Assembly: GCA_041479965.1 (NCBI GenBank)
Contig: JBGOZE010000006.1
Coordinates: forward strand, 1 to 29,936
Origin: SM23-78 sp041479965
GTDB taxonomy: Archaea > Nanobdellota > Nanobdellia > Woesearchaeales > SM23-78
DNA: 29,936 bases
Reading direction: 5' to 3'
Shown: positions 1 through 7,815 of the stretch, in pieces
Numbering within the stretch: position 1 is the first letter of the stretch
Layout: every line of letters begins with the position of its first letter
Position numbers and translations under genes: made by a program
The notes under the pieces: model-generated
Database searches by the model: none
The model's input: only the letters and a program-made list of their open reading frames with translations
What the model was told of the DNA's origin: nothing

Positions 1-13
1 AATATCTTTTAAC

Positions 14-32
14 CACAAAATATATATACCTT
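14..32 (+). promoter_or_regulatory. Candidate TATA promoter of the pilus assembly operon
   Basis: A run reading caaaatatatatacc lies about 70 bases before the ATPase start and fits an archaeal TATA box. Transcription would begin near base 45-55. Just downstream, CCTTA and TAAGG (bases 29-51) form a short imperfect inverted repeat around the expected start site; it could be an operator, but that is only a guess. The ATPase start has a good ribosome site, GAGGCGGG at 84-91. Confidence 0.45.
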
Positions 33-95
33 AAACCTAGAACTAAGGGGTATAGCTGTTATAATATCAAAAAAGAGGGAAAAGAGGCGGGTATT

Positions 96-1988
96 ATGTT
101 CTTAACAAAAATAGACACTTTATTTGACATTGTCGAACAGAAGAAAAAAGCTTTCATCGCCAGACTGTCTAAGGAGCTGGGAATACCGTCTGCGAGCGTC
201 ACCAAGATTGCCCGCTACCTTGAGCAGCTTGGACTGGTCGAGCTTGACTACAAGAACGTCAAGGGCCCCTATATCAAGTACCTCAAGAGCCCTGAGCCTG
301 AATTCAAGCATGTGGACGAGACAGAGCTCATCAACAAGCTCAAGTTCTTCAAGAGTTTCCAGAACGTGAAGGCAGCCAACAAGCTCATCTATGACTTGTA
401 CAGGTATCTGAAGCACAGGGATGACAATGAGACCAACCAGATCTATGTGAATGTCAGGAAGTACTATCTTGAGAACTTCATGAAGAACATGGACAAGAAG
501 ATCAAGGATCCCATAACCAAGATAGACAGCTACAACATCGATGTTGAGAGCATGGTGGTCGAGGTCGAGATTGTCAAGCAGGAGCTCGAGGCTGTGCCCT
601 TCTACATGATATCATTGCTAAGAGTCAGCGATGTCACGCGCCTGGTCATCGACAAGATAAAAGAGGATATCATCAGCAAGATAACCTTCAACGTGGTCTT
701 CAAGACCCACGAGGAAGAATCCATGGTGAGGCAGGAGTACAAGAAGAAGATCCTGGGTGTGATGAGGGAGGTTTTTCCTGATCTTTCTGATGAGAGGATT
801 CACATCTTCAGCGACTACATAGTGCTCACCAGCCTGGGGATGGGAGAAGTTGAATTCCTGCTCAAGGACAAGCACCTCGAAGAGATTGTCATCAACAACG
901 CCTTTGAGCCCATCTGGGTATACCATAAGAAATACGGCTGGCTTGAGACCAATATCATAATAGACGATGAGACAGAGATAGTCCATTACTCCACCCTTGC
1001 TGGCAGGAACGTGGACAAGATGATAACCACTCTCACTCCTCTCATGGACGCCCACTTGAAGACAGGAGACAGAGTAAACGCGACCTTGCTGCCCATAAGC
1101 ACCAACGGCAACACCATCACTATCAGGAAATTCGCAGAATCTCCCTGGTCCATCACTGACTTCATACAGACAGGCACCATAGACTATTACAGCACTGCCA
1201 TGGTATGGACTGCCATCCAATACGAGCTCTCAATGCTTATCGTCGGAGGAACTGGTTCTGGTAAGACCTCTACGCTGAACGTATTCAGCATTTTCATCCC
1301 TCCGAACCAGAGAATCATCAGCATTGAGGACACACGTGAGCTCAAGCTTCCAAGGACATTGCATTGGGTCCCCATGGAGACCAGGCTTCCCAACCCAGAA
1401 GGCAAGGGAGAGATCTCCATGCTAGACCTAATAGTCAACTCCTTGAGGATGAGGCCTGACAGGATTATTGTGGGGGAGATAAGAAGAAAAAAGGAGGCAG
1501 AGGTGCTCTTCGAGGCCATGCATACGGGCCACTCAGTGTATGCAACGCTGCACGCCAACACTGTGAACGAGGCCATCATCAGGCTGACCACAGAGCCCTT
1601 AGGCATAGCCAAGTCCTTGCTGGCAGCTGTAGACCTTATATTTGTCCAGAACAGGAACAGAAGGACCAACACCAGAAGAACCTTCCAGATAGCAGAGGTG
1701 CTTGAGAACGGAGACTACAACCTCTTATTCAACTACAATTTCAAGACTGACAAGCTCATGAAAATCAAGGACCCTTATATGTTCTACAGGACCATTGAGC
1801 TTTTCGCAGGACTGAGCAAGGACGAGGTCGACAAGGAGATTAACGACAAGATTAAAATCCTGAAATACCTTACTGAGCACAACATAACCAACAACGAAGA
1901 GATCGCCCTGATGATAAGCTACTACTACATCAACAAGGACTATCTGATGAAAAAGCTATTTGGTGATAAGAATTCCGACAAACCTTGA
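96..1988 (+). CDS. Type II/IV secretion system ATPase (FlaI/TadA/GspE family)
   Basis: Cytoplasmic hexameric ATPase expected to drive assembly of a type IV pilus-like or archaellum-like filament. The Walker A motif GGTGSGKT is at residues 384-391, the Walker B region DRIIVGEIR at 455-463, and the histidine box GHSVYATLH at 478-486, in the order usual for the GspE/FlaI superfamily. Residues about 10-65 look like a winged-helix fold, rich in helices and charged residues, which is an addition to the core ATPase. The length (630 residues) is long for FlaI and fits archaeal pilus ATPases with an N-terminal extension. The start is ATG after GAGGCGGG. It overlaps the next gene by 29 bases, so the two are probably co-translated. 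The family call is firm; whether it builds pili, adhesive filaments or an archaellum is not decided here. No archaellin accessory genes (flaG, flaF, flaH) are present, which favours a pilus. Confidence 0.93.
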   Translation: MFLTKIDTLFDIVEQKKKAFIARLSKELGIPSASVTKIARYLEQLGLVELDYKNVKGPYIKYLKSPEPEFKHVDETELINKLKFFKSFQNVKAANKLIYDLYRYLKHRDDNETNQIYVNVRKYYLENFMKNMDKKIKDPITKIDSYNIDVESMVVEVEIVKQELEAVPFYMISLLRVSDVTRLVIDKIKEDIISKITFNVVFKTHEEESMVRQEYKKKILGVMREVFPDLSDERIHIFSDYIVLTSLGMGEVEFLLKDKHLEEIVINNAFEPIWVYHKKYGWLETNIIIDDETEIVHYSTLAGRNVDKMITTLTPLMDAHLKTGDRVNATLLPISTNGNTITIRKFAESPWSITDFIQTGTIDYYSTAMVWTAIQYELSMLIVGGTGSGKTSTLNVFSIFIPPNQRIISIEDTRELKLPRTLHWVPMETRLPNPEGKGEISMLDLIVNSLRMRPDRIIVGEIRRKKEAEVLFEAMHTGHSVYATLHANTVNEAIIRLTTEPLGIAKSLLAAVDLIFVQNRNRRTNTRRTFQIAEVLENGDYNLLFNYNFKTDKLMKIKDPYMFYRTIELFAGLSKDEVDKEINDKIKILKYLTEHNITNNEEIALMISYYYINKDYLMKKLFGDKNSDKP

Positions 1989-2796
1989 ATCACAGGAAGA
2001 ATACGTCAATAAGCTATTCCCTAACCTGAGGGATAACCTTAAGATGGCGCAGATGAACCCTGACGTGTCCGCATTCGTCACTAAAGCTGTGATACTATCA
2101 GTAATCTTCGCCTTGAACTTCTCAGTAATAGCCTTCTTAGTACTGCTGAAATACGACCTGGGGCTCTTCGTGATACCTGTGTTCTTTTTTTTCTTGATAA
2201 TATTTTTTTTCGTATGCATAAGCTTGCCCAAGATCAACATCGCCAAGGTCAGGCAGGACATTGAAAGCGACATCTTCGTTCCCAGCAGGATGCTCCTGAC
2301 TCTTCTTGAGACAGGCAATTCGCTCATCACTGCGCTCGAGAGCGTGTCCTACACCAAAGCCAAGTCAAGCAAGTATTTCGGCAAGATAGCCTCTGAGATC
2401 TACCTTGGAAAGAACATAGACCAAGCCATAGAGGACGCCATCAAGTACACCCCGAGCGACAGCTTCAGGATGGTCATGGAGCCAATCAAGAAGTCATTGA
2501 AGACAGGCACTGACATCCAGAAGAACCTACTGGCAACCCTGCAGGAGCTGTCTGATGAAAAGATTGTCGAGATAGAGCAATACGAGAAAAAACTTAACCC
2601 TCTCTCCATGTTCTACATGATCTTCGGTACCATACTGCCTGCAATAGGCGTTGTTGGCCTAGTGCTCATACTATCTGTCCTTGGCATCAAGGTGGAATTC
2701 TTCCCGAGCCTATTCATCCTGCTCATCCTCATACTGCTTTTGCAGCTATTTTTCGTCAGGATATTCAGAATCACAAGGCCGTTGGTGAAACTATGA
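1960..2796 (+). CDS. Type II secretion F-domain membrane protein (TadC/FlaJ-like), first copy
   Basis: Inner-membrane platform protein on which the ATPase is expected to act during filament assembly. Hydrophobic segments are at about residues 46-68, 72-93, 212-240 and 247-270. The cytoplasmic stretch between the pairs (about 100-205) contains the helical region typical of the T2SF fold, including LLTLLETGNSLITALE. The start is not ATG: TTG at 1960 and GTG at 1963 are adjacent candidates, both inside the end of the ATPase gene; a later ATG at 2044 would remove the first 28 residues but leave the membrane segments. The gene ends with a 4-base ATGA overlap with the next platform gene. Two tandem F proteins occur in archaeal pilus systems, whereas many bacterial systems have one fused or single copy. 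Confidence 0.85.
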   Translation: MVIRIPTNLESQEEYVNKLFPNLRDNLKMAQMNPDVSAFVTKAVILSVIFALNFSVIAFLVLLKYDLGLFVIPVFFFFLIIFFFVCISLPKINIAKVRQDIESDIFVPSRMLLTLLETGNSLITALESVSYTKAKSSKYFGKIASEIYLGKNIDQAIEDAIKYTPSDSFRMVMEPIKKSLKTGTDIQKNLLATLQELSDEKIVEIEQYEKKLNPLSMFYMIFGTILPAIGVVGLVLILSVLGIKVEFFPSLFILLILILLLQLFFVRIFRITRPLVKL

Positions 2797-3860
2797 AAGA
2801 GGCTTCCGCCCCAAAACCCGCTGCTCACCCTAAGGGCAAGATAAGGTACCTGATAGAAGGACTTGGCGACAGCATCATACCCAAGAAGCACAGGAAAGGA
2901 ATCATCAAATACCTTGAGAGGGCCAGCATCACAGATGTCCCATATTTCCAGTACGGCATAGCAACCCTCGTAATATTTCTTCTGGCAATCATAGCTGACA
3001 TCCTGTTCTTGACAACAAAGACATTTTCCAATGCCCACATCATCCTGCTAATAATAATATCTTTTGTCATCATCCCATTAATCTTCATCATCCTGGCACT
3101 CTTCCTAATCTTTTTCTACAAGCTCTACCTTGAGGCTAAGGTTTACTTGAAGATCAGGAATATGGAAGAAGTGTTTCCTGAATTCCTCTCAGAGCTGGGG
3201 CTCAACCTGAAATCAGGCCAAAACCTGGATGAGGCTTTGCAGAATTCCACAGAAAAAGAGTTCGGCTACCTATCAGAGGAGATCCAGAGAATTTGCAAGA
3301 AGATAAGGCTTGGCGTGGAAGTTGAGGCTGCCATAAGAGAGTTCACAAACAGTTTTGACTCAGAGATAATAGAGGAGACTTTTGACCTAATCCTTACCAG
3401 CTGGAAAAAAGGAAGCAGCACATCCCAGCTAGTTGACAGGGTTTATGACAACATGCAAGTCATGAGGTATTTGAAGAGGAAAGTCATCGCCAGCGTCACC
3501 AGCTACAGGATATTCCTCTCAGTGGTGACCATCATCATCGCCCCTGCCATGTTTGCTCTCTCATACCATCTCATCAGCCTTATCAAGTCAATAACAGGCC
3601 AGATATCAGAGGTCTCAAGCAGCGTAGTATTTCCAATAGCAATCAATGCTGTGAGGGTCAATGAAACCCATTTCATATGGTTCTCCGCGATTGCACTGGT
3701 GCTGATGTCTGCATGCACTGCCATGATCATCTCAATAATAAAGACCGGCACTATCAAGGAAGGCTACAAGCAGGTGGCGCTCTTCGCAGCAGGCTCAATC
3801 ATCGCTTACAGGATTTTCATGTACGCATTCCAATACTTCTTTTCCATGTTCAATGTCTAA
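2793..3860 (+). CDS. Type II secretion F-domain membrane protein (TadC/FlaJ-like), second copy
   Basis: Second membrane platform protein of the same system, 355 residues. An N-terminal cytoplasmic stretch rich in Lys and Pro precedes two hydrophobic segments near 50-75 and 83-112; the T2SF-type cytoplasmic region (about 125-230, including FPEFLSELGLNLKSGQNLDEAL) follows; three more hydrophobic segments lie in the C-terminal third. The ATG start overlaps the stop of the preceding gene (ATGA), a sign of translational coupling. The two F proteins are divergent paralogues and may form a heterodimeric platform. No pilin gene follows directly; the next gene is separated by 71 bases and probably has its own promoter. 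Confidence 0.87.
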   Translation: MKEASAPKPAAHPKGKIRYLIEGLGDSIIPKKHRKGIIKYLERASITDVPYFQYGIATLVIFLLAIIADILFLTTKTFSNAHIILLIIISFVIIPLIFIILALFLIFFYKLYLEAKVYLKIRNMEEVFPEFLSELGLNLKSGQNLDEALQNSTEKEFGYLSEEIQRICKKIRLGVEVEAAIREFTNSFDSEIIEETFDLILTSWKKGSSTSQLVDRVYDNMQVMRYLKRKVIASVTSYRIFLSVVTIIIAPAMFALSYHLISLIKSITGQISEVSSSVVFPIAINAVRVNETHFIWFSAIALVLMSACTAMIISIIKTGTIKEGYKQVALFAAGSIIAYRIFMYAFQYFFSMFNV

Positions 3861-3885
3861 AAAGAAGCTCTTGGCGGGGGCCATA

Positions 3886-3898
3886 ACCATTTATGAAA
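3886..3898 (+). promoter_or_regulatory. Possible TATA box for the ketoacyl-synthase-like gene
   Basis: The 71-base gap between the second platform gene and the next gene contains accatttatgaa about 40 bases before the ATG at 3932. This is a fair but not strong TATA match. A weak ribosome site GAGGT lies near 3911. Readthrough from the upstream operon is equally possible. Confidence 0.3.
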
Positions 3899-3931
3899 AA
3901 CTATTTACAGCGAGGTTAAGAAAAGCTAAAA

Positions 3932-4960
3932 ATGCCTAACTCAGATCTTATCGGGATAAAAGGGAGCGGAGCCTATTTTCCTCGGCAGATAGTCGAAGTA
4001 AAGGATTTAGCCCAAAAATATCACCTTAATTATCACACTCTCCTAGAGGACCACGGCATCAAGCAAATCCATGTCGCAAATCCCCAGGAAAATGAGCTTT
4101 TCATGGCAACCAAGGCAGTGGAAGAAGCTCTTAAGGATGCCCAACTCAAGCCAGAGAACATTGATATAATAATATTCTGCAAAGGCATAACAAGGCAGAA
4201 GACAGCAAGGCCAATAGCCTCCCAGATAATAGAGGACATAAAGGCAACCAACGCCTATGGCTTTGACATCGAAGGAGGATTAATAGGTGGATTGATAGGC
4301 ATCCAAGTAGCCAATGACATTATCAAGAACAATTATAGCATCAACAACGCCATCATAGTGGCTGCCCAGGAGTTCGATGAGATATACCTGTTCGGAGGCG
4401 AAGTCTCAAGGATCAAGAACATGATATTTGGTGACGGGGCAGCTGCAGTGGTGCTCAGCAAGGATGCTGTGAACAACAAGATACTGTCCTCTGAATTCGT
4501 CATAGACCATTACACTAATTTCATAGATGACATGCTCATGGAGAGCGTGAGCAAGGAGTCTGCGCTGAAAAAAGTGCTCCAGAAGTTCAATGTGACAGCT
4601 GTGGTGAAGAGAGTCAAAGAAAACAAGACCCTATCCAAGCTCACAGAGAGATGGGTGGAGAACTCGTTCAAGGTGATCGAGGCTTGCATGCGCAAGATCA
4701 ACCTGGATGTCACAGACATCAACCACTTCATCAAGACCCAACTCTCACTGAAGGAAACTGAGCTCCTGTGCAAGAAGCTCAACATAGAGAAGGTCAGGAT
4801 ATACAACACTTCGCCAGAGAAAGGACACCTGGGCAATGCAGACATATTATATAATCTGCACTCCATGCTCAAGAACACCACTCTAAAGAACCTAGACATA
4901 ATAGCCCTGGTGACTGCCAACTATGACTGCAGCTCAGGAGCCATAGTGCTCCGAAGGTAG
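3932..4960 (+). CDS. Ketoacyl-synthase III / HMG-CoA synthase-like protein lacking the usual catalytic residues
   Basis: Thiolase-fold protein of the KAS III (FabH)/HMG-CoA synthase superfamily by length (342), N-terminal GSGAYFPRQIVEVKDL and IFGDGAAAVVLS, and C-terminal CSSGAIVL. These enzymes normally use a Cys-His-Asn triad for Claisen condensation of acyl thioesters. When I align by eye with FabH, the nucleophile region GFDIEGGLIGG (110-120) has Leu117 where Cys is expected; the PHQ(A)N region reads FIKTQL with Thr269 in place of His; and the GN(T)S region reads KGHLGN with His299 in place of Asn. All three are therefore probably missing, so a standard synthase activity is doubtful. It may be a binding or partner subunit. 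It sits between the pilus assembly genes and the pilin genes, with no obvious role in either. Fold call is fairly sure; the function is unknown. Confidence 0.7.
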   Translation: MPNSDLIGIKGSGAYFPRQIVEVKDLAQKYHLNYHTLLEDHGIKQIHVANPQENELFMATKAVEEALKDAQLKPENIDIIIFCKGITRQKTARPIASQIIEDIKATNAYGFDIEGGLIGGLIGIQVANDIIKNNYSINNAIIVAAQEFDEIYLFGGEVSRIKNMIFGDGAAAVVLSKDAVNNKILSSEFVIDHYTNFIDDMLMESVSKESALKKVLQKFNVTAVVKRVKENKTLSKLTERWVENSFKVIEACMRKINLDVTDINHFIKTQLSLKETELLCKKLNIEKVRIYNTSPEKGHLGNADILYNLHSMLKNTTLKNLDIIALVTANYDCSSGAIVLRR

Positions 4961-4996
4961 AGAGGAGGGAAAAAAGCTTTCTTCAGGCCTGATTAT

Positions 4997-5011
4997 CGAA
5001 ACTTTTAAATA
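4997..5011 (+). promoter_or_regulatory. BRE/TATA promoter of the first pilin gene
   Basis: The bases cgaaacttttaaata match a purine-rich BRE followed by an archaeal TATA box, placing transcription start near 5030. A second AT-rich stretch (5040-5055, tatataaata) lies closer to the gene. The pilin start at 5077 follows a GGAGAGAGGTG ribosome site, so the mRNA has a leader. Confidence 0.6.
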
Positions 5012-5076
5012 GCCTTACTATCAAATATTAGATTATTAAATTATATATAAATAAAAAGGAGAGAGGTGCGTGAAAA

Positions 5077-5592
5077 ATGGTGAATAAAAGAGCACAACTA
5101 TCTATAGAGACCATGATCATTTACGGTCTAGTGATCCTGGTGGCTTTGTCCGTAATAGGCGGGCTATTGTATTTCAACGTCATAGACCTGGGAAGCTACC
5201 TTCCAGACAAATGCGACCTTGGAGGAAGCGGAGACCTCAAGTGCGAAGAGATGAAGTTCACGACAACAGGTCTTGAGCTGGGAGTAAGGAATATTGGACA
5301 GAAGCCGATTGAATATTTGAATGTTAGCGTCACAGACCAGTCCGGCATACATTTCTCTGGTGAAAAAGGAGCGTTCGCTGAAGTGCAAGGCAGTGATTTG
5401 GTTTGGAATGAAATTGATGGGACAGTAAATGCCAAGTCTTTAGCACCAGGAGAGATTGGCCGAGTCGTAATTGACACCGGTGGAGCACTGTCAGGAAAGT
5501 TATTAAGAGGCACTCTGAAGACCAACTACAGATACAGTGGCGGCGCCATTAACCAGGGAGCAATAGGTTCCATTAGGATCAAAGCATCTTAA
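5077..5592 (+). CDS. Class III signal peptide pilin-like protein
   Basis: Likely structural or major subunit of the filament, 171 residues. The N-terminus MVNKRAQLSIETMIIYG is a textbook class III signal: a short basic leader, an expected cut after Ala (KRA-QLSIE) by an EppA-type peptidase, Glu at +5, then an uninterrupted hydrophobic helix of about 22 residues. The mature domain is beta-rich and has two Cys (DKCDLGG and LKCEEM) that could form a disulfide. It has its own promoter and is followed by a long T-rich stretch, so it may be expressed apart from the next pilin genes, as expected for an abundant subunit. No specific pilin family beyond the signal was recognised. Confidence 0.82.
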   Translation: MVNKRAQLSIETMIIYGLVILVALSVIGGLLYFNVIDLGSYLPDKCDLGGSGDLKCEEMKFTTTGLELGVRNIGQKPIEYLNVSVTDQSGIHFSGEKGAFAEVQGSDLVWNEIDGTVNAKSLAPGEIGRVVIDTGGALSGKLLRGTLKTNYRYSGGAINQGAIGSIRIKAS

Positions 5593-5636
5593 AAACTTTT
5601 TAATTATATTATTTTTTATTTTCACTTTTTCGTTTT
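5593..5636 (+). terminator. T-rich terminator region after the first pilin gene
   Basis: Right after the stop codon the + strand has repeated T runs (cttttt, attttttatttt, cactttttcg). Archaeal RNA polymerase terminates on such oligo-T tracts without a hairpin. The same AT-rich stretch may also hold the promoter for the next pilin group (for example cgttttatga near 5628). Confidence 0.5.
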
Positions 5637-5681
5637 ATGAGGGTGGTGGAGCAAAAAAAGAGGTATGAGAGGTAGTTATAC

Positions 5682-6266
5682 ATGTCAGGCAGAGCCCAGA
5701 TATCCATAGAATACCTAATCCTGACTGGCTTTATACTATTAATAGTGGTTGTGCCTTCTGTCATCTTTCTTAGTTCCATGGCTAACACCAGCGTCTCTGG
5801 CACCTTGAGCAACCAGCGCATAAATGACCTAGGCAACGGTCTTGTGGATAATGCAAAGCAGATGTATTTTCTAGGGCTTTACTCAAAGAAGATTGTTGAG
5901 TATGAAGTTCCTCAGAATGTTGAGAGCATCTTCATAGTAGAGATGACCAAGGACAGCGAGAAATACTATTATGTAGGCATTATCATCAATAACAAGAAGG
6001 AATTGGTCAAGGCATTCTTCCCTTCGAGCGTGCCTTTGATGTCCGTGCCAGAGCCTACTGACCAGAATAGATTCTATGTCAGGACTGAGGACCTATCATC
6101 ATATATCACTGAATGCGCGTCCCCGACCATCTGCAAATTTTATAACTTCGTAAAGCCGGTGACATTGCCAGGCAAGAAGAAGTTCAAGATCGAAACTCAA
6201 TATGATGTGAGTGGTGCGGCTGGCAATCAGGTAAAGGTCAATATTGTACCAATCATCTTGAGTTAG
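5682..6266 (+). CDS. Class III signal peptide pilin-like protein
   Basis: Pilin-like protein of 194 residues with the leader MSGRA and the motif QISIEYLILTGFILL: cut expected after Ala5, Glu at +5 of the mature chain, then a hydrophobic helix to about residue 32. The mature outer domain contains one close Cys pair (ECASPTIC, near 145-152). The start is ATG after GAGAGGT. It is the first of four tightly packed genes (5682-7768) with 1-30 base gaps or overlaps, which looks like a minor-pilin operon similar in layout to bacterial minor pilin sets that prime filament assembly; that comparison is inference. Confidence 0.82.
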   Translation: MSGRAQISIEYLILTGFILLIVVVPSVIFLSSMANTSVSGTLSNQRINDLGNGLVDNAKQMYFLGLYSKKIVEYEVPQNVESIFIVEMTKDSEKYYYVGIIINNKKELVKAFFPSSVPLMSVPEPTDQNRFYVRTEDLSSYITECASPTICKFYNFVKPVTLPGKKKFKIETQYDVSGAAGNQVKVNIVPIILS

Positions 6267-6267
6267 A

Positions 6268-6684
6268 ATGAAAAAAGCACAAATCTCTTTTGAATTCATG
6301 GTATTATTCGCCATACTTCTCTTTATCTTCATCTCCATAGCTTATCTCTTCCCTGGAAGCATGGAAAGGTCTTCTTCAACCAATCGGATAGCTGATAACT
6401 TGGCAAGGGACATCAAGGTTAGGGCTATAACTGCCTCTCTCTCAGAAACTGATTTTGAATCAGAGATGATACTGCCTGACCACATAAACGATGTGCACAT
6501 AACAGTCGAGATATATGCTGCAGGCGACAATCTGGTGGTCGTCAAGGACAAGGATACAGGAAGGACTCTTGCAAGAGCATTCCTGCCGAAGATTGACGAG
6601 CTGACAGGCAACATGGATGACATGAAGCTCACCATAAGGAAGATAGATGATACTCTATCAATAGAAAGGATGCCGGTGGTATAG
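6268..6684 (+). CDS. Class III signal peptide pilin-like protein
   Basis: Short pilin-like protein of 138 residues beginning MKKAQISFEFMVLFAILLF. The very short leader (MKKA) followed by QISFE is the class III pattern, with Glu at +5 and a hydrophobic helix reaching about residue 28. The rest is a small, Cys-free domain with alternating hydrophobic residues. Only one base separates it from the stop of the preceding pilin gene, so translation is probably coupled. It resembles a minor pilin by size and position. Confidence 0.8.
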   Translation: MKKAQISFEFMVLFAILLFIFISIAYLFPGSMERSSSTNRIADNLARDIKVRAITASLSETDFESEMILPDHINDVHITVEIYAAGDNLVVVKDKDTGRTLARAFLPKIDELTGNMDDMKLTIRKIDDTLSIERMPVV

Positions 6685-6713
6685 GGCTCATACATAAACT
6701 AAGGTAAAATGCG

Positions 6714-7283
6714 ATGAAAGTGAACAATATGCAGAAAAAAGCCCAGATAATAACCTTTGACTTCAGCACCAGCCTGATAGTGTTCCTGATATTCATGGCC
6801 CTGTTCATAGGACTATTCCTTCTAGGCCAGAGCGAAGAGAAAAAGCATGAGTTCGAGCTTGAATACATGTTCAGCAACTTTGAGAACAACCTGCAATATG
6901 ACCTTGTTGCTGGAAGGGATTTCTTCAGGGATTACAGAATCAATAGTGGCAAGCTGGATGCCTTCGCATCTTCAGTCACCAACATCGATGATTATGTTGT
7001 TGGGAACATAAGCAGTGCCCATGGCATAGGCCTTAGCAGTGACGTGTATGATGTGTGCATGTACTTCATAGACAATGATGGAACTAGAATTGATATGAAT
7101 GGAAAAGAAGCAGTTGGAGAGCTCCAAGGAGGGCTCACCTGTGATGCAGAAATAATAGCTAACCGTAATCCTTGTGACGGATACAAGCAAGCGTTGTCAC
7201 TTTTCAAGCCAGTGCTCTTTGATGAAGGAAACCCTGAGGATAACAGGATTGTGCAGATGAACCTGGTGGTGTGCAAAATATGA
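6714..7283 (+). CDS. Pilin-like exported protein with divergent class III signal
   Basis: Protein of 189 residues starting MKVNNMQKKAQIITFDFSTSLIV. The leader KKA-Q is class III-like, but the usual QxSxE is replaced by QIITFD, so the +5 Glu is missing or displaced by one position (Asp at +6). Loss of that Glu is known in some minor pilins that start filament assembly. The hydrophobic helix spans about residues 19-40. The outer domain carries four Cys, among them CDAEII and NPCDGY near the C-terminal part and a final VVCKI. It could start at ATG 6714 or at the internal ATG 6729, the second giving a more typical short leader. It overlaps the next gene by four bases. Confidence 0.72.
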   Translation: MKVNNMQKKAQIITFDFSTSLIVFLIFMALFIGLFLLGQSEEKKHEFELEYMFSNFENNLQYDLVAGRDFFRDYRINSGKLDAFASSVTNIDDYVVGNISSAHGIGLSSDVYDVCMYFIDNDGTRIDMNGKEAVGELQGGLTCDAEIIANRNPCDGYKQALSLFKPVLFDEGNPEDNRIVQMNLVVCKI

Positions 7284-7768
7284 GAAGGATGAATAAGAAA
7301 GCATTTGTGTTCACCCTGGACATGATGATTGCGATAATAGTGCTGATAATAGGAATAGTCATCATGTTCTACAAGTTCACCTCTGGACTCAAGACCATCT
7401 ATTTCACAGAGCAACTATCAGAAGACATGATAGGAGTGCTGTCCTACACCAACATCAAAGACCTGTGCATAAATCCCGGGGAATCATCTGGCTGCGACTG
7501 CCCTAATTACAGGAATCTCACCCAGATTGTTTGCAGCGGCAACCTCAGGGACATGGATGCTAACCTGTTGTCTATGACAAGCGAAGTCCTTGAGAGAGGA
7601 CTGGTGGACGGCAATGTGACCAAGAACATGATCCACGAGATATTTGTCACAAAACAAGTCATTGATGAGAGGAGATTTGGCTTTGCCATACTCTACCTAA
7701 CCAGGTCAGCGACAATACCGTTGGAATTGTACAACACAGAATGCTACAATGACCCGGCCATGTGCTAG
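7280..7768 (+). CDS. Pilin-like exported protein
   Basis: Protein of about 162 residues beginning MRRMNKKAFVFTLDMMIAIIVLIIG. A basic leader and a long hydrophobic segment (roughly residues 12-33) match a pilin-like N-terminus, with Asp rather than Glu shortly after the expected cut at KKA-F. I chose ATG 7280 because it overlaps the previous stop as ATGA; an upstream GTG at 7271 and an inner ATG at 7289 are also possible. The outer domain has six or more Cys, including a CDCPNY cluster near residue 75 and a final CYNDPAMC, suggesting disulfides. It closes the four-gene minor-pilin group. Confidence 0.7.
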   Translation: MRRMNKKAFVFTLDMMIAIIVLIIGIVIMFYKFTSGLKTIYFTEQLSEDMIGVLSYTNIKDLCINPGESSGCDCPNYRNLTQIVCSGNLRDMDANLLSMTSEVLERGLVDGNVTKNMIHEIFVTKQVIDERRFGFAILYLTRSATIPLELYNTECYNDPAMC

Positions 7769-7775
7769 GATGAAT

Positions 7776-7788
7776 CAATTTTAAAATG
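7776..7788 (+). promoter_or_regulatory. Possible TATA box for the Cys-rich single-pass protein and vWA protein
   Basis: The bases caattttaaaatg lie about 30 bases ahead of ATG 7816 in the 47-base gap after the minor-pilin group. Spacing fits an archaeal promoter with a very short leader. Readthrough from the pilin operon is also possible. Confidence 0.4.
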
Positions 7789-7815
7789 AAATTCAAATGC
7801 TGAAAAAAGAAAAAA

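Noticed and set aside
618..1220. - strand frame of 200 codons inside the ATPase gene
   Set aside because: It lies opposite a well-conserved ATPase domain, and its composition is that of a reversed coding strand.
96..3860. Archaellum (motility) operon
   Set aside because: The ATPase and platform proteins would fit, but flaH, flaG, flaF and archaellin-like genes are missing, and the pilins have class III QxSxE signals of the EppA type.
3932..4960. HMG-CoA synthase of the mevalonate pathway
   Set aside because: The catalytic Cys, His and Asn are not at their expected positions, and the neighbouring thiolase and DUF35 genes usual for archaeal HMG-CoA synthase are absent.
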